From Emiliania huxleyi CCMP1516 (taxonomy: Eukaryota; Haptophyta; Isochrysidales; Noelaerhabdaceae), in assembly GCF_000372725.1 (NCBI RefSeq), contig NW_005201392.1, positions 619,259-683,258 on the forward strand: a stretch of 64,000 nt of DNA, written 5' to 3'. Positions 30,429 through 40,755 of the stretch are shown here, in pieces. How positions within the stretch are numbered: position 1 is the stretch's first letter; every line of letters starts with the position of its first letter. The notes under the pieces were generated by a model. That model did not search any database. It saw nothing but the letters and a program-made list of their open reading frames with translations, and was not told where the DNA came from. The position numbers were made by a program, and so were the translations under genes.

Positions 30429-33400
30429 TCACGAGAGTACCGGCGCCGAAGTCAGCATCTTGTGCGCTCGCTGGGCATGCGGCCGCGGCAGCCCCGCTTT
30501 TTCCGGCCGGGTGGGGCACGGCAGCTTCGCCGCCGCCTGCCGCCGAAGGTGCCGAACGAGCGCCTGCGACATATCCGGGAGCGCGTCATGGTTGCTGCGG
30601 CAGCGACCGGAGATTGGCGGGGCGATCGCCTCGAGCGGCGTGGCCCCCAGCGCTGGTGCGAAGCTCTCGCCGCCGTGGCGAGGCGGCTTCTGCGATTGAG
30701 CGTGGCTCTCCTCGTCCCAACCGCCTCTGCGGCCCCACGGTTCGGCCTGCGAACGCTCTCGTCGCTCCGGCAGAGGCGCCGGCGCCGCAACCGGCTCCGC
30801 AAGCACCGGCGCAAGCCTCCACGATTCGGGCGTCGGCAGCTGTCCGCCGCCACAGCCGCTCTCCGAGCTCGGCGTCGGCCGGAGGCTCATCATCTCAGCG
30901 TGCATGCTGCGGGTCTCCGACACGAGCACTGCCACCTAAGGGTGAGGTAGCAAGAGATGACGTCAAACCCCAATACCGAGTCAGGGGAGGGGGAGGCTTT
31001 GCCGCCGCCTGCTTGCGTAGATCCAGCTCCTCCCGCAGCACCGCCATCTCCCGCCGCAAATCCGCGAGGAAGGCGAGAGCCGTCTCGTCCACCGCCGCCC
31101 GCGAGGAGGAGAGGGACGGTGCGGCGCCCGGAGAAGGGGAGGCGGCGCCCGAGGAAGACGCCAAGTCAGACACACACCCGGACGGAGGGCTCGCCTCAGC
31201 AGGGAGCGCCTTCCCACATGCGGCCGGCACGCCGCCGCTGCCGCCGACAGGCCCTGCCGGTAATTCTTGCATAGAGGTACCAGCGGAGCGAGCGACTTGG
31301 CTCGCCACACCACTCGGCGGTGCGCCGAGTGCTGCTGCTGCTGCTGCTGCCATGGAGTCTCGCCTCTGTGACTCTGCTGCCGCTGCGGGCGCGCAGACCC
31401 TCGAAGGCTCCTGCCCCTGGGGCGGCCGAAGCTGCTGCGAGCTACTCGCCCGCCGCAGCGTCGAGCGCGTCGCCGATCGCTGTTGCTGCTGTGTCTGCTG
31501 CAGCTGCTGCCATTGCATCTGCATCTGTTGCCATTGCTGCTGCTGCTGCTGCTGCCATTGCTGCTGCTGGTGACCGCTCGACAGCTGATCCACTAGCGAC
31601 GGCACCGGCAGGGTCGCGGGATCCGGACCGCTCATCGGCCTCTGCTGCACCTCGCCCACGGAGCGCGAGAGGCTCGAAATCTCCTCGAGAGCGGCATTCA
31701 TCAGCGGCTCGCCCTGCGCGGCCCACTGCCGGGCCGCCTCAAGGCGTGACGGGCGAGCCAGTGGTGATGAGGCCTCGGGCTCCGAGACGCCGCCGCTCGA
31801 GTTGCATCCGTGCCGCGCGAGATCGAGGCGCGACGGGCGCGACGCCGGCGCGATCCGCCCGGGTTCTGAGTGGAGATCGTCATCCCTCATCCCCGGTGGC
31901 AGCCTGGCGCCGGGCCAGCTCACCGGCGCAAAGGTCCGGTGCGCAGAGTACAGACCACCCGCCGGTTTGCGACGCGTCCCCGCCGCTTGCTGCTGATCAG
32001 GCTGACTGCGCACCGTCCGCACTGGCGACGCCACTGTGCGTGAGGCACTGCCTGTGCCCCTCATCCGGTTTGCTACCTTTGCCAATGTTGACGGTTGGGC
32101 GTTTGGAGGCGGCGGTGGGCGGTGCTGCTGCCCCTCCCTCCTCGCGTACTGAGGCCGAAGCGCCCTGCGCGGGTCGTGTGCAAGCCCCTGCGTCCGCGAC
32201 AGGAGGTACGAGGAGATGCTGTCTGGCCGGAGGCTGCCGAGGGCGTCGATGGCAGCTTGGCGGACGGCCGTGCCCACCGCGTCGCTCTCGTCTTCGAGCG
32301 CATCGATGAGCTCGATGGCATGGCTGCGGAGGACGTGCGGGTCGAGTGCGGCGAGGCAGAGGACGGCCGCCTCACGCACGTACCTGCATCCAGCATGACG
32401 CGTGCGCAAGTCACACTTCACTTGGCTGGTTGTGCATGTGCACTTGTGGCAGATGAGAGGAAGCGTGTTGGACCCGTGGAGTGGAGCGCGCGCACCAGAC
32501 GCCGTCGGCGAGCAGCTCTGAAAGCTGAGGCGCCACCGGCGCGAGGGCGGCCGGGGGGCAAGCGGCGAGGACGTCAAGGACCACGAGGCGGACGCCGGGG
32601 TCCTGATGCTTGAGCCGGAGGGAGAGAGCCTTGGCCTGCAGCTCGAGCGCCGCCGCGTCCTGCTTCAATTCACTCGCAGCGCGCCTAGACGCGCCGTTGG
32701 ATGTGTGACGTTTGTGCATCAACAACAGCAGCTGCGGGAGCGCAGTCGAGGTGTTCGCGCGCGCCAGCGGGTCCGCACGTCCTCCGACTCGAGCGCAACG
32801 GTGAGCGCCTAAACCAATCGTAGCACGCTCTTGGGTGCGCGCCTCGTCCGCCGACTCGAGCGCCGCTGAAAACACCTGAGGCGAGGCGCGCTGAAGCTCC
32901 TCGACAAGCCTTGCCACCTCCTCCGCCGTCACAGCGTGATCGCCGTCGCCCTCGTACTGGGAAAGCACCTTGTCCGTCGCGCGGCGCGTAACCGTAAAGC
33001 CGAGCTGTCGGTCCACCAGCATGAAGGTGCGCCGCAGGTCGCGCGCCCGGAGGACGCCCGAGCACTCCACATCGACGGCCTGGGTGATAGGGGTGGGGAG
33101 AGAGATGATGCAAGAGGGGAAAAGGGGCAGCCGGGCAAACGGCAGCGACTTACGGGTGGCAACAGGGCGTCTCACGAGTCTCTTGGGCGGAATGGCAACC
33201 GCCATCACGGCGGTGGTTCAAGGCAGGCGTCTAGGAGCGTCATGTCGACGACGTAGTACCTGGAAGGCACGCTGGACGACGAGAGGTATCCGCGGGTGCT
33301 GGTACCAGGAGGGCTTGGGCTTGGGCTTGGTCTTGGCAAGGACGCGCCTAGAGGCACATGCAGAGGTTGACACCTAGAGATCAGAACCACTCTCGCGCCG

Positions 33401-34432
33401 CGGAGGCGCGCCTCAGCTCCGCCACGAAAGCGCAAAACTCCTCCAAGTCGAGCGTCTGGCTGTTGTCCTCGTCGAACGCCTCCAGCGCACGCGCCGCAGC
33501 CTCCTCGGTGACCGCCAGCCGGAGCTCCTTCCCGATGCGCTCGAGGCACCTGCGGCAGTGATGCCACCCACGTAAGAAGATATCGCGCAGCCAACGACCC
33601 GCCGCTGAGCTGGAATGTGGAAACACCGCCGCAGCTCCGCCACATCGACGGAGCCGTTGCCTGCGCACAACGCAGTCGGGCGTGCGATGTCCCGCTTGCG
33701 TAATCGGGTGCTACTGACGCGCCGTCGGAGCGCGCGGACGCACTTTGGGGGACCTGGGTGGGAGTGCCCGCGGTTTCTTGCTGCGCACCGTCCTTGTCGA
33801 CTGCCGCGAAGGCCCGCCTCACCTCGGGCGGAATCTTTGACTCGAGCTCCGGTTCCGGTGCCGGTGCCTCCTCGCCCCCGTTGCCGGTGCCTGTTTCTGG
33901 GCTTGCGATCGATACGTTCTTCGCCGGCTTGGCCTTCTTTGGTGTACCGGCCGCTGCCGCAGCAGTGGGCGCCGCCAGCGTCGTAGCCATTGGCCGCCCG
34001 TCGGGGCCGATGCTCTGCTTCGCTGCCGACGGGGACGCCGCCGCCTTATGGGCGGCATTTTGCTCGGCCTGCGATGCCTGCTTGGCCGGGGCGGGAGAGC
34101 TGCCTGCTGAGGCCGCTTTCGCCGCGCTTGGCAGAGCCTTTGCCTTGTCTGCCTTCTCGGCGCTTGGCGCATTGGTACTCTGGGCATTGGCGGCGGGCGG
34201 AAGAGGAGCAAAGAGGTCCGTGGCGTCAAAGTCCGAGAAGTCCGACTCGCCCGATCCTCGGTCCTTCTTCTTGTCCCGCTTCTTTTTCTTCTTCTTCTTC
34301 TTGGCTGCCTTTTCCGCCGGCGGCTGCTGCGGAGGCGGCGGAGGCGGCGGCGGTGCATCTGGGTCGAGGTCGAACTCCATGCTGGTGTCGCCATCGCCGA
34401 AGAGGTCGAAAACGTCAAAGTCGTCATCCATC
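30429..34432 (-). CDS. EF-hand plus HEAT-repeat protein with Q-rich C-terminal half
   Basis: Exons placed at 34432-33789, 33660-33627, 33549-33391, 33347-33260, 33079-32876, an uncertain part ending 32496, then 32383-31009 and 30935-30429. The N-terminus (MDDDFDVFDLFGDGDTS) is acidic, then Pro-rich, then a ten-Lys run. An EF-hand pair follows: FAAVDKDGNGSVDVAELRR and FDEDNSQTLDLEEFCAF. A second, degenerate pair includes VVQRAFQAVDVECSGVLRA and YEGDGDHAVTAEEVARLVEE. HEAT-like helices come next (HQDPGVRLVVLDVLAA; VREAAVLCLAALDPHVLRS; VRQAAIDALGSL). The rest is low complexity with a poly-Gln block near 31500-31560. The last junction has a GC donor (CAG|GCGGCG). It is probably a Ca-regulated scaffold; partners are unknown. 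Domains are clear; the junction near 32820-32690 is unresolved. Confidence 0.72.
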
Positions 34433-34785
34433 GGCCGACGCGTCGTCGTCGCGCACGGCGGCTGGTCTGAGCCGGCACACCGCGTGGCGCGGCGCCGAGG
34501 CGTAACCGCTGCTTTCAGATGAAAAATTCGCGGCGCCCTACACCAAGAGCCTTGCCCGCCAAAAGAAAGCCGAAAGCCAATTCCGCTTGGGCTCTCGGGG
34601 AGGCCTGCGGGCGGCTTTCTCTCGAGGTCTCCAGATACACAGAGCGGCCAAGAAGAAAATTGAAGAAGACGACCCGCAACCCAAGGCACCAAGAGCGATT
34701 TGGGCTCGGCAGCTTGTCAGCCCTCATTTTCCCAAGAGCCCGACAGCAAGAGCCCGAACCCCGAACGAAACAACACGCAATCCAG
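34433..34785. promoter_or_regulatory. Divergent promoter region
   Basis: 353 bp between the start of the EF-hand/HEAT gene (-) and the start of the EF-P gene (+). No TATA-like box stands out. The EF-P frame stays open upstream to about 34519, so its true start could lie inside this region. Confidence 0.45.
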
Positions 34786-35780
34786 ATGCCGCCCAGCCTG
34801 CTGTGCCAACCTCCTCAGCACCGCCCGGCCGTGTTGCGGTCGACGCTGCTGCGACTGGCGCTGCGCTGCGGGCGAGTGCCTGCGAATAACCTCGGCAAGG
34901 GCATGCTCGTGCCAGGCAGCGAGGTGTCGCGGCAGGCTGACCGAATTTTCCGTGTGCTGTCGGTGGGACACGTCAAGCCCGGCAAGGGCGGCGCCTTTGT
35001 CCAGGCCAAGCTCAAGTGCGTGCTGGACGGCACGATCGTGCCTCATAAGTTCCGCTCGGCCGAGACGGTGGAGACAGTCGACCTCGACCCGGCGCGCCTC
35101 CCTGACCGCGCTGCACGCCGCCGGCATCACTCCACGTCGCCTGCGCTCGCCGCACCGCTCAGTGCCGGGCGCTTGCGCGCGACCACAGGCGGAGGACTAC
35201 TCCCTGCTCTACACTGATGGTGGATTGGTGCACTTGATGCACGGCGAAACGTTTGAGCAGATCGAGGTGCCGAGAGAGGCCTTTGGCGAGCTGGCGGTCT
35301 GGCTGCGTGACGGGATGAGTGTGCGCGTCGCCAGCCGACAAGGTCCCACTCCGCTGCCGCCCATCCGTCGGTCCACTCTGCCTTCGCGCCCGTGCCTCTC
35401 CATACCCGCGTCGCCACGCCCACAGCACGCCATAACTCCACAACACGGCATGGCCTCGCAGCACGCGTCCGATGCGCTTGCAGGCGTGCCGCTGCTCTTC
35501 ACGCTGCCGCCCCGCGCGGCATACGAGGTTGTCGAGACGCGGCTCGGCAGCAGAGAGGGCAAGACCGACGCGTCGAAGCCGGCGGCGAGCTTCTCCTGCT
35601 GGGAATGGCCTGCCGCAAGCACGCAGATGCGGCAATCTGACCGCACGGCACCCGCTTCGGCAGGTGCTCTCCAACGGCGAGGCGCTGCGCGTGCCGCACT
35701 TTGTGACCGTGGGCGACCGCATCCTCGTCAATACGGAGGACGGCACCTATTACGGTAAGGCGGGGCCAGATGAGGGATGA
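34786..35780 (+). CDS. efp: Translation elongation factor P, organellar
   Basis: Bacterial-type EF-P that helps ribosomes through proline stretches, here expected in mitochondria or plastids. Exons at 34786-35091, 35189-35342, 35484-35581 and 35664-35780 join in frame; the donors of exons 1 and 3 are GC. The leader (MPPSLLCQPPQHRPAVLRST) is basic with no acidic residues, as in an organelle presequence. Domain I carries GHVKPGKGGAFVQAKLK with the Lys at the usual modification loop, then HKFRSAETVETVDLD. Domain II reads YSLLYTDGGLVHLMHGETFE. The C-terminal domain ends RVPHFVTVGDRILVNTEDGT then YYG. Length after the leader fits EF-P. It is not the eukaryotic eIF5A, which lacks the third domain. 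Confidence 0.88.
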
Positions 35781-35920
35781 CGGCGAGGCCTGGTCACGTC
35801 TTTGCTCTGGGATTCCGTGATTAACACCGTGATAACGAAACCCCGCGTTTCTTGTGTCACGTGTGTGTTAATATCGACGGCCCACGCGGCCGTTTGGGCG
35901 CTGGCCTGTGTTTGGGGTTT

Positions 35921-36486
35921 GGCGGCCCCATCGTCCCCCCCTCGCCGCTGGACCGTGGACGAGCGCTTCAGGGCTTGGCGCCGAGGGCCGGCGCCTGGCT
36001 CGCCAGCAGCGAGTGCGCGTGCCACGCGGACAGCTCGGGGCACCCGGGGAAGGGAGCCTCCATCGCCTCTCAGCTCCGTGGCAAAACTGATGAGGTCAAG
36101 CCTCTCACCTTAGCTTCGCTCGCGCCTTCACGCCGCGTGGGCGTGAACGACTCCGTGCCTCAGCTTCACTCACACACACACACACACTTCACTTGGAGCT
36201 CTCGGAGGCGGCGACAGACGAGCTGCCGCCGTCTTTTTTTGTTTCTTGGCCTCTCGTCGCCTCAAGCTTCACGCGGCGCGTCTCGCCGCCTCCCTGAGCT
36301 GCAGCGATGGGCACTAAGAACGCGCTGAAGAAGCAGATCCAGAAGACGCACACGCGCTGCCGCCGCTGCGGCAGGACCTCCTTCCATATCCAGAAGAAGG
36401 TCTGCTCTGCTTGCGGCTACCCCTCTGCGCGGCTGCGCTCGTACAACTGGTGCAAGAAGATGATCCGCCGGAAGACGCGGGGCACT
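35921..36486 (+). repeat. Inverted segmental duplication with 28997-29539
   Basis: About 560 bp containing the upstream flank and most of exon 1 of RPL37, matching 28997-29539 in opposite orientation with scattered small indels, including an (AC)n run near 36173 present only here. Confidence 0.85.
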
Positions 36487-36859
36487 GGACGTATGCGGTA
36501 TGAGAAGGATCTGCCTCGCAAGGCCAAGAACGGCTTCCGCGAGCAGGTTCGCTCGCCCCTAGCCTGCGGCGAGACGGCCAGCGCGAGTGGGCGCTGCGTG
36601 CTCTGCGCCAATCAGAGACTGCTGCTGCGCGGCTGCCGCCGCCGCACACCCTTCGTCCGTGCCGCCACTCCGCCGCCGCCGCCGCTGCCGTTATCGCCTC
36701 GCGCTCACTAACCCTCGCCTGTTGCGTGGCCTGTTGCTGCGCGCTTTACGCTGCCTTCGCCGCCCCTCCCCCCCACGGGAAGACGATCTGAGCGCCCCCC
36801 CACCCTCCCCCCCCTGCTCGCAGACCCAGGCGCCCAGCCGGAAGAAGAAGGCGGCGTGA
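36307..36859 (+). CDS. RPL37: Ribosomal protein L37 (eL37)
   Basis: Component of the cytosolic large ribosomal subunit. Exon 1 (36307-36546) starts [18 protein letters not shown] and includes two CxxC zinc-binding pairs (CRRC, CSAC), [20 protein letters not shown] and NGFREQ. A GT-AG intron follows, and exon 2 (36824-36859) adds [11 protein letters not shown], the usual basic tail. Length and motif order fit the family. The N-terminus differs from the common MTKGTSSFG form, but the rest is typical. Its 5' segment is duplicated in inverted form at 28.99-29.54 kb; this copy is the intact one. Confidence 0.92.
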
Positions 36860-37545
36860 GGCGCAGGCAGAGCGGCTGCGGCGGCCCGACGGCGGGCGCT
36901 CGCGGCTTGATGTTGTGCGCATGCGTCTCCCGTCTCCTTCCTCTTTGTTGTGCCCTCTTCGATCTGGACCCGCGCGTCCGAGCCCGTACGCGCGCGACGC
37001 CCCGCCCTCGCCCCTCTTCGATGTCTGTCCGCGGCCCGTGCTGCGCCGCGGCGGGAGGGGGGAGGGGCGGGCCTCGTCGTCGCTCGCGAAAGCGCTGCGT
37101 AACTGTGCAGCCGAGAGCCGTGGTCCGGGGGCTCGAGTATCACGTTTCATCTTCTGTCACGTTAGTCCGTTTGGGGGAAACAGAGGCTGGCACATGACCT
37201 TTGGAGCTAGTGACGGCACGCTGACAAGACCCACAGGCCCCGGTGGGCGGGGGGGGGGGGGACGGGTGTTCAGAGAGATGGTTCACCTCGGTGCTCGGAC
37301 CTCGGTGGGTATCTCTGAGTCACAACGCTGACCTGAGGCGGCCTCTGTGCAGACCTGGTCAGAGCAGAGGTGCTGGCTGCTGCTCTGACAGTGTCACTGA
37401 CTCCCGCCGCCTCCCGGGCCCCCGCAGTCCGACCCGCAGTGTCCCCCTCTCGAGCGCCTGGCCCAATCTGAAAAGCGCCGGAGCCCAATCTGGCGTCTCC
37501 GCTGGCGCCGCCCCCTCCCAATATATGCGCGCGTTCCCGCCTCGG
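36860..37545. other. Spacer between convergent genes
   Basis: 3' flank of RPL37 and of the minus-strand gene ending at 37546. A run of G lies near 37250-37260. No coding exon is supported. Confidence 0.5.
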
Positions 37546-38863
37546 TCACGCCGGCGGGTCGTCGTACCACTTCAAAAAGCGCTGCCGCACCGCCTCCCTC
37601 CACGCCTCCTTTCGCGACCGAACCGAGGAGGGCCTGTGCGAGGGAGAGTGGGGGATGGGAGGCTGGGTTGAAAGGCGCGGAAGGCGTGTCCAAGAGGGGA
37701 AGGGGCGGGGCTGGGGGGCGGGGGGGCGATGGCGTAGATTGTGGGAGACGAAAGCTTTGGGCAGGGCGGCCAGGCAGGGCCAGGGCAGGGCGGCAGGGCG
37801 GAGGCTGGGGCTGTGCAGGCGAGTCGCGCGCGCCGTGGCGGCGGCGGCGGCGGCTTTGCCGGCCGGACGGCGTCGTACTCTGCGTACTCCTCCGAGGCGT
37901 GCCACGCCTGCAGCCCGAACACAACGCGATTGGGATGTGCGGGGTACGCGGCGCGGAGCGCCGCCGGCCGCGCGAGCAGTGCGCACCGCCATGTCTGGCA
38001 TCCTGCTCACGAGATGCTGGGCGAGGGCGGCGTCGAGGGTGTGCGAGTACCGCTTCTGAAGCAGCAGCAGCAGCGTCCGACTGCGGCAGGGAGAGACCGG
38101 CGCCGGTTCCGGCGAGGGCGGGGACGCGGCAGCGCGGCGAGGGAGCGCGGCGAGGGTGGATGTAGTCCGAGGGCTTGGGAGAGGGGGGGGGGGGGGAGCG
38201 GGCTGGGCGAAGGTAGGTGGGTCTAGCCAAGCTGTGTCTGGGGGACGTACCGGGAGGAGAGGGGGCGGAAAGTATCTCGGATCTCGCAAGGGCCTCGGGA
38301 CGGTCTCGGAGCGGTCTCGGAGCTCTCCGCCTGCGCAGCCCCTTTGGATGGAGCTCCAGCAGCGTGGCAATGGCGTCGCGCAGCTGGCGGAAGGCGGCCG
38401 CGCCGGCGGGCGTGGCCTCGTCGTAGTCCGAGGCGGTTCGCGGCGACCGCTTCAGCCGCGGGTAGTAGGCCGGGTACACGAACTTCGCATCGACCTTGCG
38501 CGCGTACACCCCGGCGCCGTCGGGCGCAAACATCACGTCGGGCATGCGGCGGGCGAGGGCGCGGACGAACTTGGCCTCGCCGGCGCGGTCGGCGCCGACC
38601 CGGACCCCAAACTCCCTCCGCATCGCCTCGAGGTACTCGTCCCGCCGCAGGCCCATCGGGTGCGGCGCGAGCAGCGACCGCGTCGCGGCCCTGACATCGT
38701 TGAGGCGCTCGCTCCCGCCGGAGCTGGCCTCGTCGACGCTGGCCAGGCTCAGCTCGGGGAGGCGCGCCTGCCGGTAGAAGCCGACGGACAGCGACCGCGC
38801 CGGGACGACGAGAGGCGAGCAGGCCCTAGAGAGCAGCGCCAACCTGCCTCGGGCGCTTGCCAT
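37546..38863 (-). CDS. Putative mitochondrial protein with two winged-helix-like repeats
   Basis: Not confidently assigned to a family. Exon 1 (38863-38331) begins MASARGRLALLSRACSPLVV then PARSLSVGFYRQA, a mitochondrial-type leader. Two related repeats follow. The first reads HPMGLRRDEYLEAMRREFGV, ALARRMPDVMF and VYPAYYPRLKR. The second begins HPKGLR at the end of exon 1 and continues in exon 2 from 38080 as LLLLLQKRYSHTLDAALAQH, then LVSRMPDMAV and, in another frame, YPAHPNRVVFGLQAWHASEE. A donor CAG|GCGGAG joins exons 1 and 2 in phase. The second repeat changes frame near 37945, so a short intron or an error is present. The last exon (37633-37546) ends FLKWYDDPPA. The repeats resemble LOTUS-type winged helices, but this is a weak guess. 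Confidence 0.55.
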
Positions 38864-39019
38864 TATGCCGACCAAGAAGAAATCGCGGCAAACCAAAACA
38901 AAGAATCGAGATCTCGGCCCTGCTGGCTTGGACCTGGTTGAACGCCGACTCACACCGCACTGGGCAGACGACACAGGTACGGCATCTTCAGCTGCAGCAC
39001 GCCCTCGCCGTGGCGAAAG
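38864..39019. promoter_or_regulatory. Short divergent promoter
   Basis: 156 bp between the minus-strand gene starting at 38863 and the GT47 gene starting at 39020. It is the shortest divergent spacer in the window, so the two genes probably share regulatory sequence. Confidence 0.45.
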
Positions 39020-40507
39020 ATGATCCGCAAAGTATGGTGCCTCCTTGCCGGTCTGCTGCCGATGGTGTCTCCTTGCCGGTCTGCTGCCGACTGCGGCTGC
39101 CCTTCGCCTGCGGAAAACCCAGATACGTGCCGTGGCTCCTGCCCGGGAGACGCCCGTGCAGCACGCTGCATGTGTGGCCTGGGCTGGGCCGGAAACAACT
39201 GCAGCCAGCTCAGGAAGTGCTTGAACGCGAAAACCCCACGCGTTTGTCGACGTGCCGTGCAAGCGGCTGCAGCCGGGAAGCCGCCGCCCAGCACTCTCCT
39301 TCTCGAAGCAAGCGGTCCGATGAGCGAAAGCTTCAAGCGGTGGAACATACGCCACGACCGGCTACCGTCGTGTACATGGGACACATGCTTCAACAGGACA
39401 CGCTGTGGGCGGTGTGGCGTGGACGACGGTGGCCGCGTTCTGCCGCTGCGGGTCCACCTCCTCCCACACATCGAAAAGAAGGGGGTTTACGAGGATTACC
39501 TCCGCACACTGAGAGAAGTGGAGCTTGTTGGCCGGGAAGGCGACGCATGCATTAGCATCGGCACCTTCGATATGCTCAACGGGAAAGATCCAAACGTCTC
39601 CGATACGATGAACAAAATCTACGTGCTCGCGAATGGGGATTTTACGGTCGGCGAACGCTTGCGCGGCGTGAAAAGCGTCACGCAAGAGGGCTCTCGCGGC
39701 AAATCGACGGCCGCTCTTGGACGCGCGATGGTGCGATCCGCCGCTTCCATATTCCTCCGCCACGCCGATGCCATCTCACAGAACCCTGACCCTGACCCAG
39801 CCCCTGACCCTGTGCTGACCCTGGCCAAACAGGTTCTCACCGACAACTGGGTTCGCCAGGAGTTCCGAGCTGGCTTTGACCTTTCTTGGCCTATGACCGT
39901 CAGCACGCGTGCAGTGGGCTTGGCCACATTGCCCGCCGCGTCGCGCCGTTTCTTTCTCACGTTCGCCGGAAGCGTCTACGGCGGAGACAAAAACGAGCGT
40001 GGCGGGTATCGCATTCTGCTAGCTCGCCTGCACGACCCCGCAAGGGGGGTGCAGGTCGTCTACCGCTGCAAGTTTAGGAATCTGCGCATGATCTCCCCTG
40101 CCCTGTGCGCCGAGGGAGATGAGCGCTGGCGTGCAGCCGCGCGTGCGTCGATCTCCTACGACGATCTCCTCAACTCCACCTTCTGTCTCGTGCCGGGAGG
40201 CTACCACCCGGGCTCTGGCAGGCTGGCCGAGGTGCTGAGCGCAGGGTGCATCCCGGTGCTGGTGGGCGACGACTACGTGCTCCCGTTCAACGCAGTCCTC
40301 GACTGGTCCTCCCTCGCCTTCACCGTCTGTGCGACGTGCGTGGACGACATCCTGCCTGGGCTACGCGCGATGCCGCCGGACGAAGTCGAGGCCATGCGCC
40401 GCAACGTCGTGAGAGCCTACCGGCTCTACTTTACCAACCAGACCGCCAGGTGGAGGGGCATCATTTCGACGCTCTCCCGCCGCGTCCGCTGTCTGGCTGC
40501 TGAATAA
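39020..40507 (+). CDS. Exostosin-family glycosyltransferase (GT47), EGF-like N-terminus
   Basis: A single-exon, 495-residue secretory-pathway enzyme. Residues 1-22 (MIRKVWCLLAGLLPMVSPCR) form a signal peptide or short anchor. A tandem DNA duplication (TCCTTGCCGGTCTGCTGCCGA, two copies between 39038 and 39095) lies in this leader. Residues about 28-65 hold an EGF-like Cys pattern ending CMCGLGWAGNNC. The catalytic domain ends with the exostosin signature: SYDDLLNSTFCLVPGGYHPG, then RLAEVLSAGCIPVLVGDDYV and LPFNAVLDWSSLAF. Exostosin-type enzymes extend glycosaminoglycan, xyloglucan or pectin-like chains in the Golgi. EGF plus exostosin combinations are common in algae. The sugar donor is unknown. 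With the sulfotransferase and GT77-like genes it suggests acidic polysaccharide synthesis. Confidence 0.87.
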   Translation: MIRKVWCLLAGLLPMVSPCRSAADCGCPSPAENPDTCRGSCPGDARAARCMCGLGWAGNNCSQLRKCLNAKTPRVCRRAVQAAAAGKPPPSTLLLEASGPMSESFKRWNIRHDRLPSCTWDTCFNRTRCGRCGVDDGGRVLPLRVHLLPHIEKKGVYEDYLRTLREVELVGREGDACISIGTFDMLNGKDPNVSDTMNKIYVLANGDFTVGERLRGVKSVTQEGSRGKSTAALGRAMVRSAASIFLRHADAISQNPDPDPAPDPVLTLAKQVLTDNWVRQEFRAGFDLSWPMTVSTRAVGLATLPAASRRFFLTFAGSVYGGDKNERGGYRILLARLHDPARGVQVVYRCKFRNLRMISPALCAEGDERWRAAARASISYDDLLNSTFCLVPGGYHPGSGRLAEVLSAGCIPVLVGDDYVLPFNAVLDWSSLAFTVCATCVDDILPGLRAMPPDEVEAMRRNVVRAYRLYFTNQTARWRGIISTLSRRVRCLAAE

Positions 40508-40755
40508 ATTAGAGAGAAGAGAGCTCCGGGCACCGGGCGGCAAACAAACGCAGGACAGGTCTCAGGTGTCCCGGGGTGTGTCATGTGTTCATGGCAAAAT
40601 GGGTCAATGACGTGAATGGTGCTGTACATATCTGTTTATTTTATACCCGTTTTCTCGAACCCAGCCACCCAAAAGGTCTCAACCGAGACCAATGTCAGCC
40701 GACTCGCACGTCGCAGCGTCAAGAACGGCCCAAAACGGGGCGCGGCGTCGGAGAG

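Noticed and set aside
37394-39355. A 653-codon minus-strand frame starting upstream of 38863
   Set aside because: Its first part is the opposite strand of the GT47 gene and its last part runs through introns; the real start is the leader at 38863.
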